Shown here: piece after piece, positions 1-12,000 of the stretch
Layout of the letters: the number at the start of each line of letters is the position of its first letter
Numbering within the stretch: position 1 is the first letter of the stretch
Assembly: GCA_949592205.1 (NCBI GenBank)
Contig: CATIUR010000001.1
Coordinates: forward strand, 213,720,250 to 213,784,249
Source of the DNA: Helichrysum umbraculigerum
Lineage: Eukaryota; Streptophyta; Magnoliopsida; Asterales; Asteraceae
Direction: 5' to 3'
Length of the DNA: 64,000 nt
Notes under the pieces: model-generated
What the model saw: the letters and a program-made list of their open reading frames with translations, nothing else
Database searches by the model: none
Told to the model about the DNA's origin: nothing
Program-made: the position numbers and the translations under genes

Positions 1-1154
1 TTCACTAAGTGTCGAACTTTTACAACCTCAAATCCTTATACGATACGACCTAACAATCATAATAAAACATACTTTCCTATTACAATTACTCTAATTTGAG
101 TATTGAATGATAAACTTTAAATATAACAAATCACCAACGGGCCGTATACTTTGTTACGAACGCGAACAAACCAACATTTAAACACAACGGGTTGTATGAA
201 CAACTAGCCTAGATGGTCTTGTGAGACATCTACTTACTTAACCTTACGTGTTTAGGCACTAGAAGGTTACGGGTTCGGAGAACCTACTTGCTTTACTACT
301 ACTTGCTATTTACCACTGCTCGACTCAGGTGAGTCTTACAGCCCCACTTTTACTGTTTTATACTTGGGGTGAGATACTTAGCAACTGTTTTACGAATGAA
401 CACAATGTACTGAACTGAAAACATTTCTGATTACAAACAAACGCATGAGTTACTTTTATCCACTGAAAGCCTCCTAATCGTAAGTTGTTAGTTATGGACT
501 TAAGCGCGATTACTAATAGATGGATCCATTTGGGACTGACAATCCCTGTCTGGGGTGGTAGCGCCACCACGTACTGATTTACACGTAGAAACAGACATAT
601 TAGTATTTGTTACATATGAGTGTGCGGATAGCACTCACGGGGGTACGTGATATATTTCACACTACACGGTTAAGCTTCAACTTATGAGCTCATGGCACTG
701 TACTGATTTACTGATTGACTTACTTTGCTTGATAGCAATACGGGTACATACTTGTGGTTCATAACATCTACTTATTACTAAACCTGTGAGATTCACCAAC
801 CTTTTTGGTTGACACTTTTTAGCTTTGTATCTCAGGTACACTTACGGAGTAGGATCACTCCAGGATTACTAGCTAGAGTCGCATGATTTACAAACTGCAT
901 TTAACGGAGATTCTTTGCCATTATCTTTTGTAACTATGGTGATGTAATAGAATCTCCCGCTATACGCGTGGGCTCTAGGGAATTACATTTTTATATACGA
1001 AAACCTATGGTCTTCAAACGATTATTAATTATGAAATGTAACTATTTTACAAACGTCTCATTTAGAGGTCGTTTACTATTAATCTTGTGCTTTGTATATT
1101 GATTAGTAACACCCAATGTATGCTTCCGCAAATCGTTAAATTTGGGGGTGTTAC
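1..1154 (+). mobile_element. Partial 5' LTR of a decayed Ty3/gypsy element (element 1)
   Basis: This is the 3' portion of a long LTR, and its start lies outside the window. It begins with the anchor ACTAAGTGTCGAAC that follows the CpG-motif array in the sister LTRs (11091, 51845). It then runs through a 5' splice-site consensus (CTCAG|GTGAGT, GT at 329), a CAACC/GGTTG hairpin (797-811) and an acceptor-like CTCAG (AG at 834-835). It ends in GGGGGTGTTAC at 1154. Compared with the element's 3' LTR (4740-7170), the two copies align throughout but differ by many substitutions and small indels, so the insertion is old or the pair is recombinant. The usual TGGTATCAGAGC primer-binding site does not follow; gag sequence begins at once. 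Confidence 0.85.
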
Positions 1155-1832
1155 TCTTGCTCCAACTGCAAACGGTTCGGGCATCTAGCTAAGGATTGCC
1201 GAACCAACATTCCTACCCCCAACACTAATGCACCAAAGGCCTGCTTTGGGTGCGGAAATACAGGGCATTTCAAGAAAGATTGCCCAAAGCTGAAAAACAA
1301 CAACAACCCTGCTCGCGGTAGAGCATTCGTTATCAAGGCTGGGGAAGCCAGACAAGACCCGAATGTCGTGATGGGTACGTTCCTTCTCAACGACCTTACT
1401 GCTTCCGTATTATTTGATACTGGTGCCGATAGAAGTTTCATTTCTGAGAAATTTAGCCCTTTACTTGATATAACTCCCACTGCCTTAGATGGTAAATACA
1501 TTGTAGAATTAGCTAACGGCAAACTGATTGAGACTGATAGCATCATACGCAACTGTACACTTAACCTTACGAACGAAACGTTTCCCATTGATTTAATCCC
1601 TGTCGAGATCGGCAGCTTCGATATTATTGTCGGTATGGATTGGTTATCCAAGCACCGAGCTGAAATCATCTGTCATGACAAACTCGTTCGCATACCTCTT
1701 GCCTTCGGTGGAACCTTAGTCCTACAAGGGGAGACCGGCAGACGGAATCTGAATATTGTATCTTACCTCAAAACTAGAAAATATCTACGAAAAAGGATAT
1801 CAAGCCATCCTCGCACATGTAACGGAGAATAA
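1155..1832 (+). pseudogene. Element 1 gag remnant (zinc knuckles) plus aspartic protease
   Basis: One frame is open from about 1158 to the stop at 1830-1832. It encodes two CCHC zinc knuckles (CX2CX4HX4C at about 1158-1199 and 1240-1281), then a retropepsin-like domain with the active-site triad D-T-G followed by ADRSFIS (about 1417-1445) and the IIVGMDWLSKH motif near 1624-1656. The matching stretch of element 3 (54245-56050) is preceded by about 290 codons of gag that are absent here. Known for the family: gag binds RNA in the particle and the protease matures Gag-Pol. The frame breaks at 1790-1794, where a run of five A replaces the four expected from element 3, and it terminates shortly after. 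The product would be non-functional. Confidence 0.85.
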
Positions 1833-4706
1833 GTCGGAGGAGAAGCGACTTGAGGATGTTCCAATCGTGCGGGATTTCCCGGAAGTCTTTCCTGAGGATT
1901 TGCCCGGACTTCTACCACCTAGAAAAATTGAATTTCAAATCGAACTTGTGCCAGGAGCTGCACCCGTGGCACGAGCCCCTTACCGTCTAGCGCCATCCGA
2001 AATGCAGGAGTTGTCTAACCAACTACAGGAACTCCTGGACAGAGGATTTATTCGACCAAGTTCCTCGCCTTGGGGAGCTCCGGTCTTATTCGTGAAAAAG
2101 AATGATGGATCTTTCCGCATGTGTATCGACTACCGAGAGCTGAATAAGCTAACCATAAAGAATCGGTACCCGCTTCCTAGAATCGATGACCTATTTGACC
2201 AGCTCCAGGGATCGAGTGTTTACTCAAAGATTGATCTACGGTCAGGTTATCATCAACTCCGAGTCCGCGACAATGATATTCCAAAGACAGCCTTCCGAAC
2301 TCGTTACGGGCATTACGAATTCCAAGTAATGCCATTCGGTTTAACCAACGCACCGGCCGTATTCATGGACCTTATGAATCGGGTGTGCAAACCGTATCTT
2401 GACAAATTCGTCATTGTGTTTATCGATGACATCCTGATTTACTCTCGCAATGAGCAGGAACATGCTCAACATCTGAAAACCATTCTAGGACTCCTTAGAC
2501 ACGAAGAGTTATATGCCAAATTCTCTAAGTGTGAGTTCTGGATTCGAACCGTTCAATTCCTCGGACACGTGATTGACAGCCAAGGAATTCATGTTGATCC
2601 TGCCAAGATTGAAGCAATCAAGGGCTGGGAGTCACCGACCACTCCAACCGAAGTGAGACAATTCTTAGGTCTTGCTGGTTATTACCGCCGATTCATTGAA
2701 AACTTTTCAAGAATAGCTGTTCCCTTAACAACACTGACTCAGAAAGATAAGAAGTTCGATTGGACTGATAAACAGGAGTCAGCTTTCCAGCTATTGAAAC
2801 ACAAACTTTGCAGTGCACCAATCTTGTCCTTACCCGAGGGCACCGAGGATTTCGTAGTTTATTGCGGCGCCTCACACCAAGGACTTGGTTGCGTGTTAAT
2901 GCAACGGGAAAAAGTCATTGCCTATGCCTCACGACAACTGAAAATTCACGAGAAAAACTATACGACCCACGACCTCGAGTTAGGTGCCGTGGTCTTCGCA
3001 TTAAAAATCTGGAGACATTATCTCTACGGTACGAAAAGCACTATCTTTACCGATCACAAAAGTCTCCAACACATATTCGATCAGAAAGATCTAAACATGA
3101 GGCAACATCGTTGGGTCGAGTTACTTAGTGACTACGACTGCGAGATCAAATACCATCCGGGCAAGGCTAACGTAGTTACCGATGCCTTAAGCCGCAAAGA
3201 ACGAGTGAAACCCCTTCGAGTTCGAGCACTTTCTATGACAATTCGTAACGAGCTCCCTGCTCAAATCCTTACCACTCAGCTCGAAGCACTCAGCGATGAA
3301 AACCTAATAATGAAGCCTTACGAGGCTTGGATAAACAATTCGAAATCAAACCCGATGGGACTCTATACTTTTATAACCGGGTGTGGTTACCCAAATTCGG
3401 AAACTTGCGAGATTTGGTGATGGCTGAAGCTCACAAATCTCGATACTCTATACATCCCGGTTCTGACAAGATGTATCACGACGTCAAAGGGTTGTATTGG
3501 TGGCCTAACATGAAAGCTGACATCGCCAAGTACGTCAGTAAATGCCTAACCTGTTCCAAAGTCAAGGCCGAACACCAAAGACCCTCGGGATTGCTCCAAC
3601 AACCTGAAATTCCTCAATGGAAATGGGAACAGATCACCACGGACTTCATTACCAAACTACCAAAAACTTCGAGTGGTTGTGATACCATTTGGGTGATCGT
3701 GGACCGTCTCACGAAATCTGCTCATTTTCTGGCCATCAAGGAAACCGACAAGATGGAGCGTCTGACTCGCATCTACGTCAAAGAAATCATCTCGCGACAC
3801 GGTGTACCTATCTCGATCATCTCGGATAGGGACAGCCGTTTTACTTCTAACTTTTGGCAATCACTACAAAAATCTCTTGGTACTCGTCTGGATATGAGTA
3901 CTGCTTATCACCCGCAAACCGATGGCCAAAGCGAGCGAACTATTCAAACACTGGAGGATATGCTAAGAGCCTGCGTAGTTGACTTCGGTACTTCTTGGGA
4001 AAATCATTTACCATTGTGCGAGTTCTCGTACAACAACAGTTACCATACCAGCATTAAGGCTGCACCCTTCGAGGCACTCTACGGACGTAAGTGCCGATCA
4101 CCTATCTGTTGGACTGAGTTAGGAGATTCCCAACTCACGGGTCCAGAAATCATTCACGAAACTACTGAGAAAATCATTGGTATTCAAAACCGGCTGAAAG
4201 CCGCACGTGATCGTCAGAAAAGCTATGCTGACGTGAGACGCAAACACCTTGAGTTCCAGGTAAGGGACAAGGAGCTTCTCAAAGTGTCACCGTGGAAGGG
4301 TGTCATTCGATTCGGAAAACGAGGCAAACTAAACCCTAGATACATCGGACCATTCGAAATCCTTGAAAGGATTGGTCCAGTGGCATACCGCCTGCAACTT
4401 CCTGCTGAGCTTAGCAGCTTTCACAACATGTTCCACATTTCTAACTTGAAGAAATGTCTGTCTGACGAAACACTGATTATACCGCTCGACGAAATTCAAA
4501 TCGATGATAAACTTCATTTTGTCGAGGAACCTATGGAAATCATGGACCGCGAGGTCAAGCGATTGAAACAGAGTCGTATTCCCATCGTAAAAGTCAGGTG
4601 GAATTCTAGACGTGGTCCTGAATTCACCTGGGAACGGGAAGACCAAATGCGACAGAAATACCCACATCTCTTCCCAGACAAAGCACCGTCCGTACACTCG
4701 AGCTAA
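1795..4706 (+). pseudogene. Element 1 pol: reverse transcriptase, RNase H, integrase, chromodomain-like tail (frameshifted)
   Basis: Two overlapping frames (to 3420, and from about 3310 to 4706) together encode RT, RNase H and integrase. RT shows the catalytic FIDDIL (about 2419-2436) and the preceding MPFGLTNAP block. RNase H reads YCGAS at about 2860, where element 4 has YCDAS, so a catalytic Asp appears lost. Integrase has the H-H-C-C zinc motif (3429-3560), the core acidic residues in VDRLTKS and SDRDSRF, and SERTIQTLE near 3930. The C-terminus (about 4530-4690) has the W...G.E.TWE pattern of a degenerate chromodomain, as in Tekay/Del-type chromoviruses. A second frameshift lies near 3305-3315. 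Two frameshifts, a lost catalytic residue and a missing gag make the copy defective. Confidence 0.88.
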
Positions 4707-4739
4707 TTTCGGGACGAAATTTCTTTAACAAGGGGAGAA

Positions 4740-7170
4740 TGTAACACCTGCATAATTAGGATAATTAATTATGCCTAATTATTTGTAACTAGTTGTAATT
4801 AGTATTTAATAGGACTAATTACAGACTCTATTTTTATATATATAAGGTGGTTTATATATATGTACGCACGCGATTTGGATCAATCGTACGAATTAACCGG
4901 ACGGAGTCCGACACAGTTTACTTGGACGTTGGTGACAAAAATTTACTTAAATAATGAGAACGTATTTTGTTATATAAAATACACAATTGAACGAACATTA
5001 TTTATATTATCGCGACGACATTACGAATAATTCAACAAAAACGTATTAAAAGCGAATTAATAATTTAAATATTTTGACAAATGTTTTTATTATTAATTTC
5101 AAGATATTTTTATTTGAATACTCCAGTCACATTTTAAAAATATAATTGCTTGGTCAAATATTAAAAACGAGAAATTAAACGATTAGGACACGGAGTAAAC
5201 ACCGGGTTTTGAGGGATATTTTTCCCCTCCCTTCTTTTGGATCAGCCAAAACCCAACCCCCCACCCCAATTCCCTTTTCATTTTCATCCAAACAAAACAC
5301 ACACACACCCTAACTCTCTCTCAAATTTCCTACAAATTTTCGGATTCACAAACCGACCCACGAAATTTACATATTCGGAATCACCATCACGAGTGGAGCA
5401 AGGATATCAAAACCGTTTTCATTATTTCATCCTCGATCTAGCTCGATTTGCAAAAGTAAGAAATTTCTAAAATCTTAGATATATTCAATTTGGTGTAATG
5501 TTTTGATGAAATATTGTGTACACAACATAGCTATAACCTAAACAATGAAGAAAACACGATTTTACAGCTTAAAAATGGGTTAGATTTGCGTTTTTGGTCG
5601 AAAAATCTCGACAGCCGAATGTTTCTGGGTTGGTGTTCATCAATGCGACACAAGCCTTGTGTCGCATACTATGTCGCATAAAGCCTGTTATGTCGCACCT
5701 TGTGTCGTACCAAACCTTTAGTGTCGTAACCTTTGCGACACAATATTGTGTCGCACTCTATGTCGCATATTATGTCGTATTCTTAGACGACACAACCCTT
5801 ATGTCGCTTTTGAATTAGCATCGCAAGCTTTTGCGACACAACCACTGTGTCGCAGAGCTCTTGTGTAGCATCTTTCATGCGACACAACCCTTGTGTCGCA
5901 TGACAAACTTTTGTGTCGCATTTTGTGTCGCAAAACACAGCACTTTTACAATTAAATTCCAAGTTAAGTGTTAAACATTTAGGATTTCAAACGATTATAC
6001 AATATAACATCTAAGGGACATTTAAACATGTTTCTCAAGCATAACACTCCAAACAAATATATATACGTCGAGATTAACGTTTCAACTAAATAACCAACGT
6101 GCCAAACATGTTTTCCAACAAACAAACAATTACAAACATACGGACAAACATTGGATATACTAGTTGTGTACAACTAAACGAAACGTCTCGCGAGACACCT
6201 ACTTACATAACTTCATATGATTAGGCATTTGAAGGTTACGGGTTCGGAGAACCTACTTGCTATATTTACTACTTGCTATTTGCTACAGCTTATTACAAGA
6301 CTCAGGTGAGTCTTACGGCCCCACTTTTATTGTTTTATCTTAATGGGGGAGATACATGCTACTGATTTTTCTTGAACACAAGTACTAAACTGCTTACTAT
6401 ACCAAACGGAATTGCATGAGTTGTTTATTATTTACAGAAGTCTCTCCATCATATATCGTTAGTTATGGACTTAAGCGCGAACACTAGTTAATGGATCCAT
6501 TAGGGAAATGACCCTCCTCGCCCGGGGCAGTAGCGGTGCCACGTACTGATTTTCACGTTGAAACGGGTGACTAATTATTCGTTACGGATGCTTGCTCATT
6601 TACGAGCATGTCACGGGAGCAAACTTATTAATTACGGGTTAAGCTTCGATTATGAGCCTCATGGCAACGGTATAACTTACTTACTTACATTTGCTGGATT
6701 GCAAATATTGGTTTTACGATTGCTGGATTGCAATTACTGATTTTACGCCTACGGGCACTACTGATGAAATCTCGTGTTCAAAACTGATATTACTTACAAA
6801 CCTGTGAGATTCACCAACATTCGTGTTGACCTCTTTAGCATGTTTTCTCAGGTACCCGGACGGAGTAGGATTACTCCAGGACTTTAGCTAGAGTCGCATG
6901 ATTTCAACACAACTGCATTAACGGAGATTCTTAGCATTTTCTTTTGTATATTTTGATTATGTAATAGAATCTCCCGCTATACACGTGGGCTCTAGGAAAC
7001 TACATTTTTGTATACAAAAACACTAAGTTTTCAAACATTATATCTATGGAATGTAACTAATTTACAAATGTTGCATATAGATATCGTTTGCTTTAGCTTT
7101 GTGCTGTGATATTTGATTAGTAGCACCCCAAAACCTGCTTCCGCTAACAGTGAATTTCGGGGGTGTTACA
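4740..7170 (+). mobile_element. 3' LTR of element 1 (Ty3/gypsy, about 2.43 kb)
   Basis: The LTR starts TGTAACACC directly after a polypurine tract (AAGGGGAGA) and ends GGGGGTGTTACA at 7170. These termini form the TG...CA inverted repeat. In order: a TATA-like TTATATATATAAGG (about 4833-4847); a pyrimidine-rich leader (5225-5340); a possible donor GTAAG near 5456; a GCGACA/TGTCGC array (5640-5935); the donor CTCAG|GTGAGT (GT at 6306); the hairpin CAACA-TTCG-TGTTG (6815-6828); and the acceptor TTTTCTCAG|GTAC (AG at 6850-6851). The sequence after 7170 is the tail of another LTR, so this element inserted into an older relative, with TAGCG (7171-7175) as the likely target duplication. Confidence 0.9.
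5640..5935 (+). repeat. GCGACA / TGTCGC palindromic motif array inside the element 1 3' LTR
   Basis: About 18 occurrences of TGTCG(C/T)A or its reverse complement TGCGACA are spaced roughly 10-25 bases apart. Many adjacent pairs are inverted, for example GCGACACAACCCTTGTGTCGC near 5879-5899, so the transcript would fold into a row of short hairpins. The spacing is irregular and the intervening bases differ, so this is not a simple tandem satellite. The same motif is in the solo LTR at 10765-11070, while other LTRs here have unrelated CpG-rich motifs at the same relative position. Confidence 0.85.
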
Positions 7171-7790
7171 TAGCGTGAATGTTATTATATGATATCATAT
7201 AGGATTGACAATCCTCGTCCGGGTTAGCACGCACTAACTGGTCAAACGGACGTATTAGCATTTGGGAAGACGGGTGTAGATTAGGCACTCGTAGGAGGCA
7301 TTCAAGTTTGGTTTCCTTAATTGGACCTGACACTCAAGTTAAGCTCAGACTATGTGCTCATGACTGTATAACTTTTATTTGGCTTAATTTCTTTATAAAT
7401 TCAATTATAAATATTGCGGTTCATACAAATATGTGTTGACATACAAACCCGTGAGCTCACCAGCGTTTCGCTGACCCATTTTAGCATGTATCACAGGTAA
7501 CCAGCAGTAGGTTTGACTGCTCAAATCAAGGCAAATTAGCTCGAGTCAGCATGCAAACAATCAGAGATTTAGCTGCATTATTATATTTTTTATAGATTAA
7601 TTATGTACTTAAATCTCTCAATTTCAACCGAGCTAATGTAACTATATTTTTGATGTAAACATTTGTTTTTATCAATACAAGTTCAAAACGACACATATAG
7701 TGGTCGTTCATTATATCTTATGTGCTGTGATATGTAATTAGTCGCGCCCCGACCCGAATCGCTTCCGCATCATAATTTGGGGGTGCGACA
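7171..7790 (+). mobile_element. 3' remnant of an older Ty3/gypsy LTR that hosts element 1
   Basis: This stretch aligns with the downstream part of the LTRs at 11610-12249 and 52525-53135. Shared blocks are TAGCGTGAAT, the CCGGGTTAGCA...CTAACTGGTCAAACGG pair, GTGAGCTCACCAGCG, and the terminal GCTTCCGC...GGGGGTGCGACA ending at 7790. It contains the hairpin CAGCG-TTT-CGCTG (7461-7473) and the acceptor TATCACAG|GTAA (AG at 7495-7496). Its 5' part should lie left of the window, beyond element 1. No primer-binding site or gag follows 7790, so this is probably the right end of another solo LTR. Confidence 0.75.
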
Positions 7791-8930
7791 GAAACTCTCA
7801 TCTTTGACTCGCAAAAGGGAATTCATGTTTGAAATTCAGGAAAACATAGTAATTCACAAACACAGTTGCAAGCATTTTTGTAATAACACAATACCTTGTC
7901 ACTACGAAAATTCATCCCCACTGTTGCAAGATGGTCGATGGAAGTGGGAACCGAAGAAAAATTGGGTGGTGGTCGGAGCTAAGAACAAAGCTACGTACAT
8001 CAAAAACGATTACCTGAAAAACGAGTACCAAAACTAAGTAAAACCAGGAAAAAATAAGCTATGAACAAAGACATGTACATGAAAAATGAGTACCAATCAT
8101 AGTATGAAAGATCTAGTCACCGAAATGCAATATACTTGCCGAAAATCTCATGTACTCACGAAACCATTAAATCACGCCAACTAATCCAGAACAAAATAAA
8201 CCAACTAATCCTGTAACAAATACAAATTCGTGAAAAGTAACAGAGAAGACAACGATGGTGTGAACTTGAACAAGAAAATGATTGTGTGAACCTGTAACAT
8301 CGGTTGCAAATGATGGTGTTACTTGCAGGCCGGAAACCACACCAACGAAAAGCGATACACCTTCAAATTTCAAACAACAATCGAGTTTACAACCCCTTGC
8401 CACATTTATGAAAGATGTAGTCGCCGAAAATCGCACACATATGCTGGAATTCAGACAAAGAAGATGACCTTGTATGTTTCCCGCTTGAAAATAAAAAAGA
8501 AAACACTTTAACTTGGGATTTGGAAATACCCACTGTATTTTGCGATATCCAGTGGATATTTTTGAAAACCCGTGGGTATTGTGATTTTAAATAGGCAGCG
8601 GATATTATTGGTTGACCGTGGAGATTTTTGTTGACCGTGGATATTGGTGGACACGTGTTGTAATTTCATTGGCTTTTTCCGTGTCCGCTGTGGCAGTTTT
8701 AATCCGCTGGGTCCGTGACCACTGTCAACGAAAATTTTTCTGACACAGACCATGGGGTGAAAAGAGGTGCGTTGACCGACCACTACAGTAATTTTCTCAA
8801 TATGGAAGTAATTAAATAATTCTCCGCTAGACGACATATCTGAGCTTTATTTTAATGTGTTTTCTTCTTCAGAAAACATATCGATTTTGAAAATCGTGCA
8901 AAACTTAGTACATCTTGTTTGAAAAATTTA
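7791..8930. other. Intergenic stretch, no supported gene
   Basis: No convincing coding exon was found; the short frames here are unlike any family I recognise. From about 7980 to 8160 and again from 8390 to 8440 there are degenerate repeated phrases (for example GTAC-ATGAAAAA-GAGTACCAA, and ATGAAAGAT-TAGTC-CCGAAA), which suggest an old duplicated repeat. From 8515 to 8700 the block (G)TGGATAT and GTTGACCGTGGA recurs several times. Confidence 0.4.
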
Positions 8931-9059
8931 AGGGTGCGTTTAGTCAGGGAAAAAATTCTTCATTTTTCTTTTTCAATATTTTTAGGGAGTGAGAAGTGTT
9001 TTAATTCTCTAAAAAGGTAATAAAAATTTAGAAAATGCGTTCAAAACCTATGGATAAAG

Positions 9060-12000
9060 TGTGACAACCCGTACTTAAGTGTAATTAATTACCTTGAGCT
9101 TGATTGTAACTGCTTGTATTTAGTATGAAATAGGACTATTTACTTGTAACTTTACGTATATGTATATGTACGCGTACGTAATTAATGATAATTACGCGAT
9201 TCGATCGGATGAATTCAGACACTCACGGCCGTTGGTGAAACATTTTCATAAATAACGTAAATCTATTCAATAATTAAATAGTCGTTATTTATAATATTAT
9301 TGTATAATAATATACAAAAACTATTACGTTTTATTTAAAACGTAACGTACGCGAGTTAACGCGTGAATCGAACCCGGCACTCGAACGAAACCCGACAAAT
9401 ATTTTGATAACTTAAAATAAAGTATTTAAATTTGTTGGATAATTTAAATCAACGTTTACGTATCAAAAATTATACGCAAAAACTAAACGTATAACAATTA
9501 AATGTATAGCACGCATATAACAATTAACCGACCATTAAACGTAACACTAATTCGGGGAACGAAATGCGTGAGCCCGAGACCCATTTGGGTAGGCCCGAGC
9601 CCATCTCCAAGTTAACCCAAAACCGGCCCACCCTCCCTCTTTTTATTTCATTTTTCTTTCTTCATTTCACACATAAAACAAACACACCCTCTCCTCTAAC
9701 TCTCTCTCTCTCACCACCATATCTCTACCTTCTCTCTCTCTCTCTCTCTACAACCACCACCACTGATCACCACCACTTCCACCAGCAACCACCACCATCC
9801 ATCGTCATCATCACCATCGGGTTTTCAAGGAAACGCAAGGAAGAAGCAAGAAGAAGACAGCAGCACCTCATCATCATCTTTCGGTTCTAGATCTGCATTT
9901 TCGTTGGTATGAACCCTTTCTTTCTCATCAGATTTCCTTGGAACATGTCTATAAACATGTTAGCAGTTCGTTTTTGCTAGATTATGTCCAAGATCTAACT
10001 CGAAAACCATTGGATAATGCGAAAAACTGTTGGGTAATACCTTTACCCACTGGACAAAACTTAACCCGACTTTAGATCTGTAATATCTAACTCATTTATT
10101 AACCAAATCGAGTGATTCTTGGCTCTAAAATCAATTTAAAGATGTCTACTTTCGAACCCAACTGGTCTCACAATTTTCTGAGCTCGTTTGCTATTTTAAA
10201 ATGAATTTAAGAAAGTACATGTACAGACTGACGTTTTGGACAGATTTTTAGTCAAACTTGATGAGGGTATATCTCGAGATCTACGAGTCTAAAATTGATG
10301 AAACCAATTGGAAATTTCACAAATTGTGTTAGCCTTCAAAGTTGTACTCGCACATTTTCTATAGTTTTGTAAAACTCGAGTTACTAATTTTTCTTCAAAC
10401 GTATGTCATAAATAATAGCTGCTGGACATAGTTATGAAAGTTAATATTTTGAACGGTTTATGCTCAACTAAAAATTATGGAAAAATTATGTTAAATAGTA
10501 AGACATAGGAGAACATCGTAGAATTTTCTCAGATTTTATCTCGTCCGTTTACCTAGTTAAAGCAAGCCCCGAACACACTTAAAAATTTGATAAAACGACT
10601 TTGTGGACTAATTATGTAACGAGTTTAAAAAAGACACTTTCGAATATCCACATAACATGGAACCTACTTTTTACGAGTTATAAAACATATTTAGGTATTG
10701 TGTAAAAGTTTCAGGTCAAACTGAGCACGTTTGACCAAGTTCATAAACACGAACACACAAACAGTCCTTTGTGTCGCATTTGGCCCAAAGCCACTGCGAC
10801 ACAAGCCTTTATGTCGCAATATAACAAAATTACAAGAACTGCGACACGAACCAGTATGTCGCTACCAACCTGATGTCGCAAACCTGCGACGTAAGCCTCT
10901 ATGTCGCATATCAATCGGAAACCCTAGCCTGCGACACGAACCCCAATGTCGCACACACGACCTGCGACATAACCCTTATGTCGCATACTTAATTTATTTC
11001 ATGATTTAGCGACACCACTCCTGTGTCGCAACACTGTACTGCGACACAAGTCCTTGTGTCGCAACACATAGATTCCTAAAAACACTTATTTTCACCAAGT
11101 GTCGAACACGAGTTAACAACAAACAAACTACATACGAAATCAACACAAGGACGGTTACATATACTTTATAAGTATACAATGAAACGAAACTTAATAATAA
11201 TGTCTTTAAGGATTATTATTACAAAACGTCACCAACGGGCCGCACACGATTTCAAAACATATATTAAACACTTGGACATAACTAGTTGAGTGGACAACTA
11301 GCATGGATGGTCTTTTGAGACATCCACTTACATACAACCTTATGTGCTTAGGACATTAGAAGGTTGCGGGTTTGGAGAACCTACTGGTTGATATTACTTT
11401 CGGAGACACGTTTATTCATTTAAACACTTACTTGCAAAGACTCAGGTGAGTCTCATAGCCCCATTTTACTGTTTTTAACTTTGGGGTCAGATTACAACGC
11501 TCTGTTTTACATGTGAACACAAGTACTTAAACATTATTACGGATTGCATGAGTTGTTTTACTTACTAATCCACTAAAGTCCTCTACGTATCATAGTTTCG
11601 TTAGTATAGATTTAGCGCGAGTATTAATGAATAGATCTATTTGGGATTGACCATCCCCGTCCGGGTTAGTAGTGCTAACTGGTCAAACGGACGCATTAGT
11701 ATTTGATCCTAATGAGTGTACTGGATTAGGCACTCGCGGAGGCACTATACGGTACTTGATTGTACCGTACACGCATAACGGTTAAGCTTCGGACTATGAG
11801 CTCATGGCGATAGTATACTACTTTTTGCTTGGTTGCAATACATACAAATCTTGTAGTTCATACTTATACCTTTAACTATTAAACCTATGAACTCACCAAC
11901 ATTCGTGTTGACCATTTTAACGTGTAATATCAGGTACACAACAGCAGTAGGATTCCTTCAGGGAACCATCCACTAGAGTCGCATGGCTTTATCAACTGCA

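Noticed and set aside
1151..1669. 172-codon minus-strand frame opposite the element 1 gag/protease
   Set aside because: Antisense shadow of the real protease frame; the same shadow appears opposite the protease of element 3 (55099-55644).
5640..5935. TGTCGCA array considered as clustered transcription-factor sites of a host promoter
   Set aside because: It lies inside an LTR downstream of the presumed TATA box and recurs in other LTR copies, so it belongs to the transposon.
7777..8037. 86-codon frame starting at the end of the old LTR remnant
   Set aside because: It starts inside the LTR terminus, has no recognisable motif and lies in degenerate repeats.
10731..11009. 92-codon frame with repeated Leu-Arg-His-x-Pro-x-Cys-Arg peptide units
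   Set aside because: It is produced by the TGCGACA/TGTCGCA array in the solo LTR, has no family resemblance, and the array is not in a constant frame.
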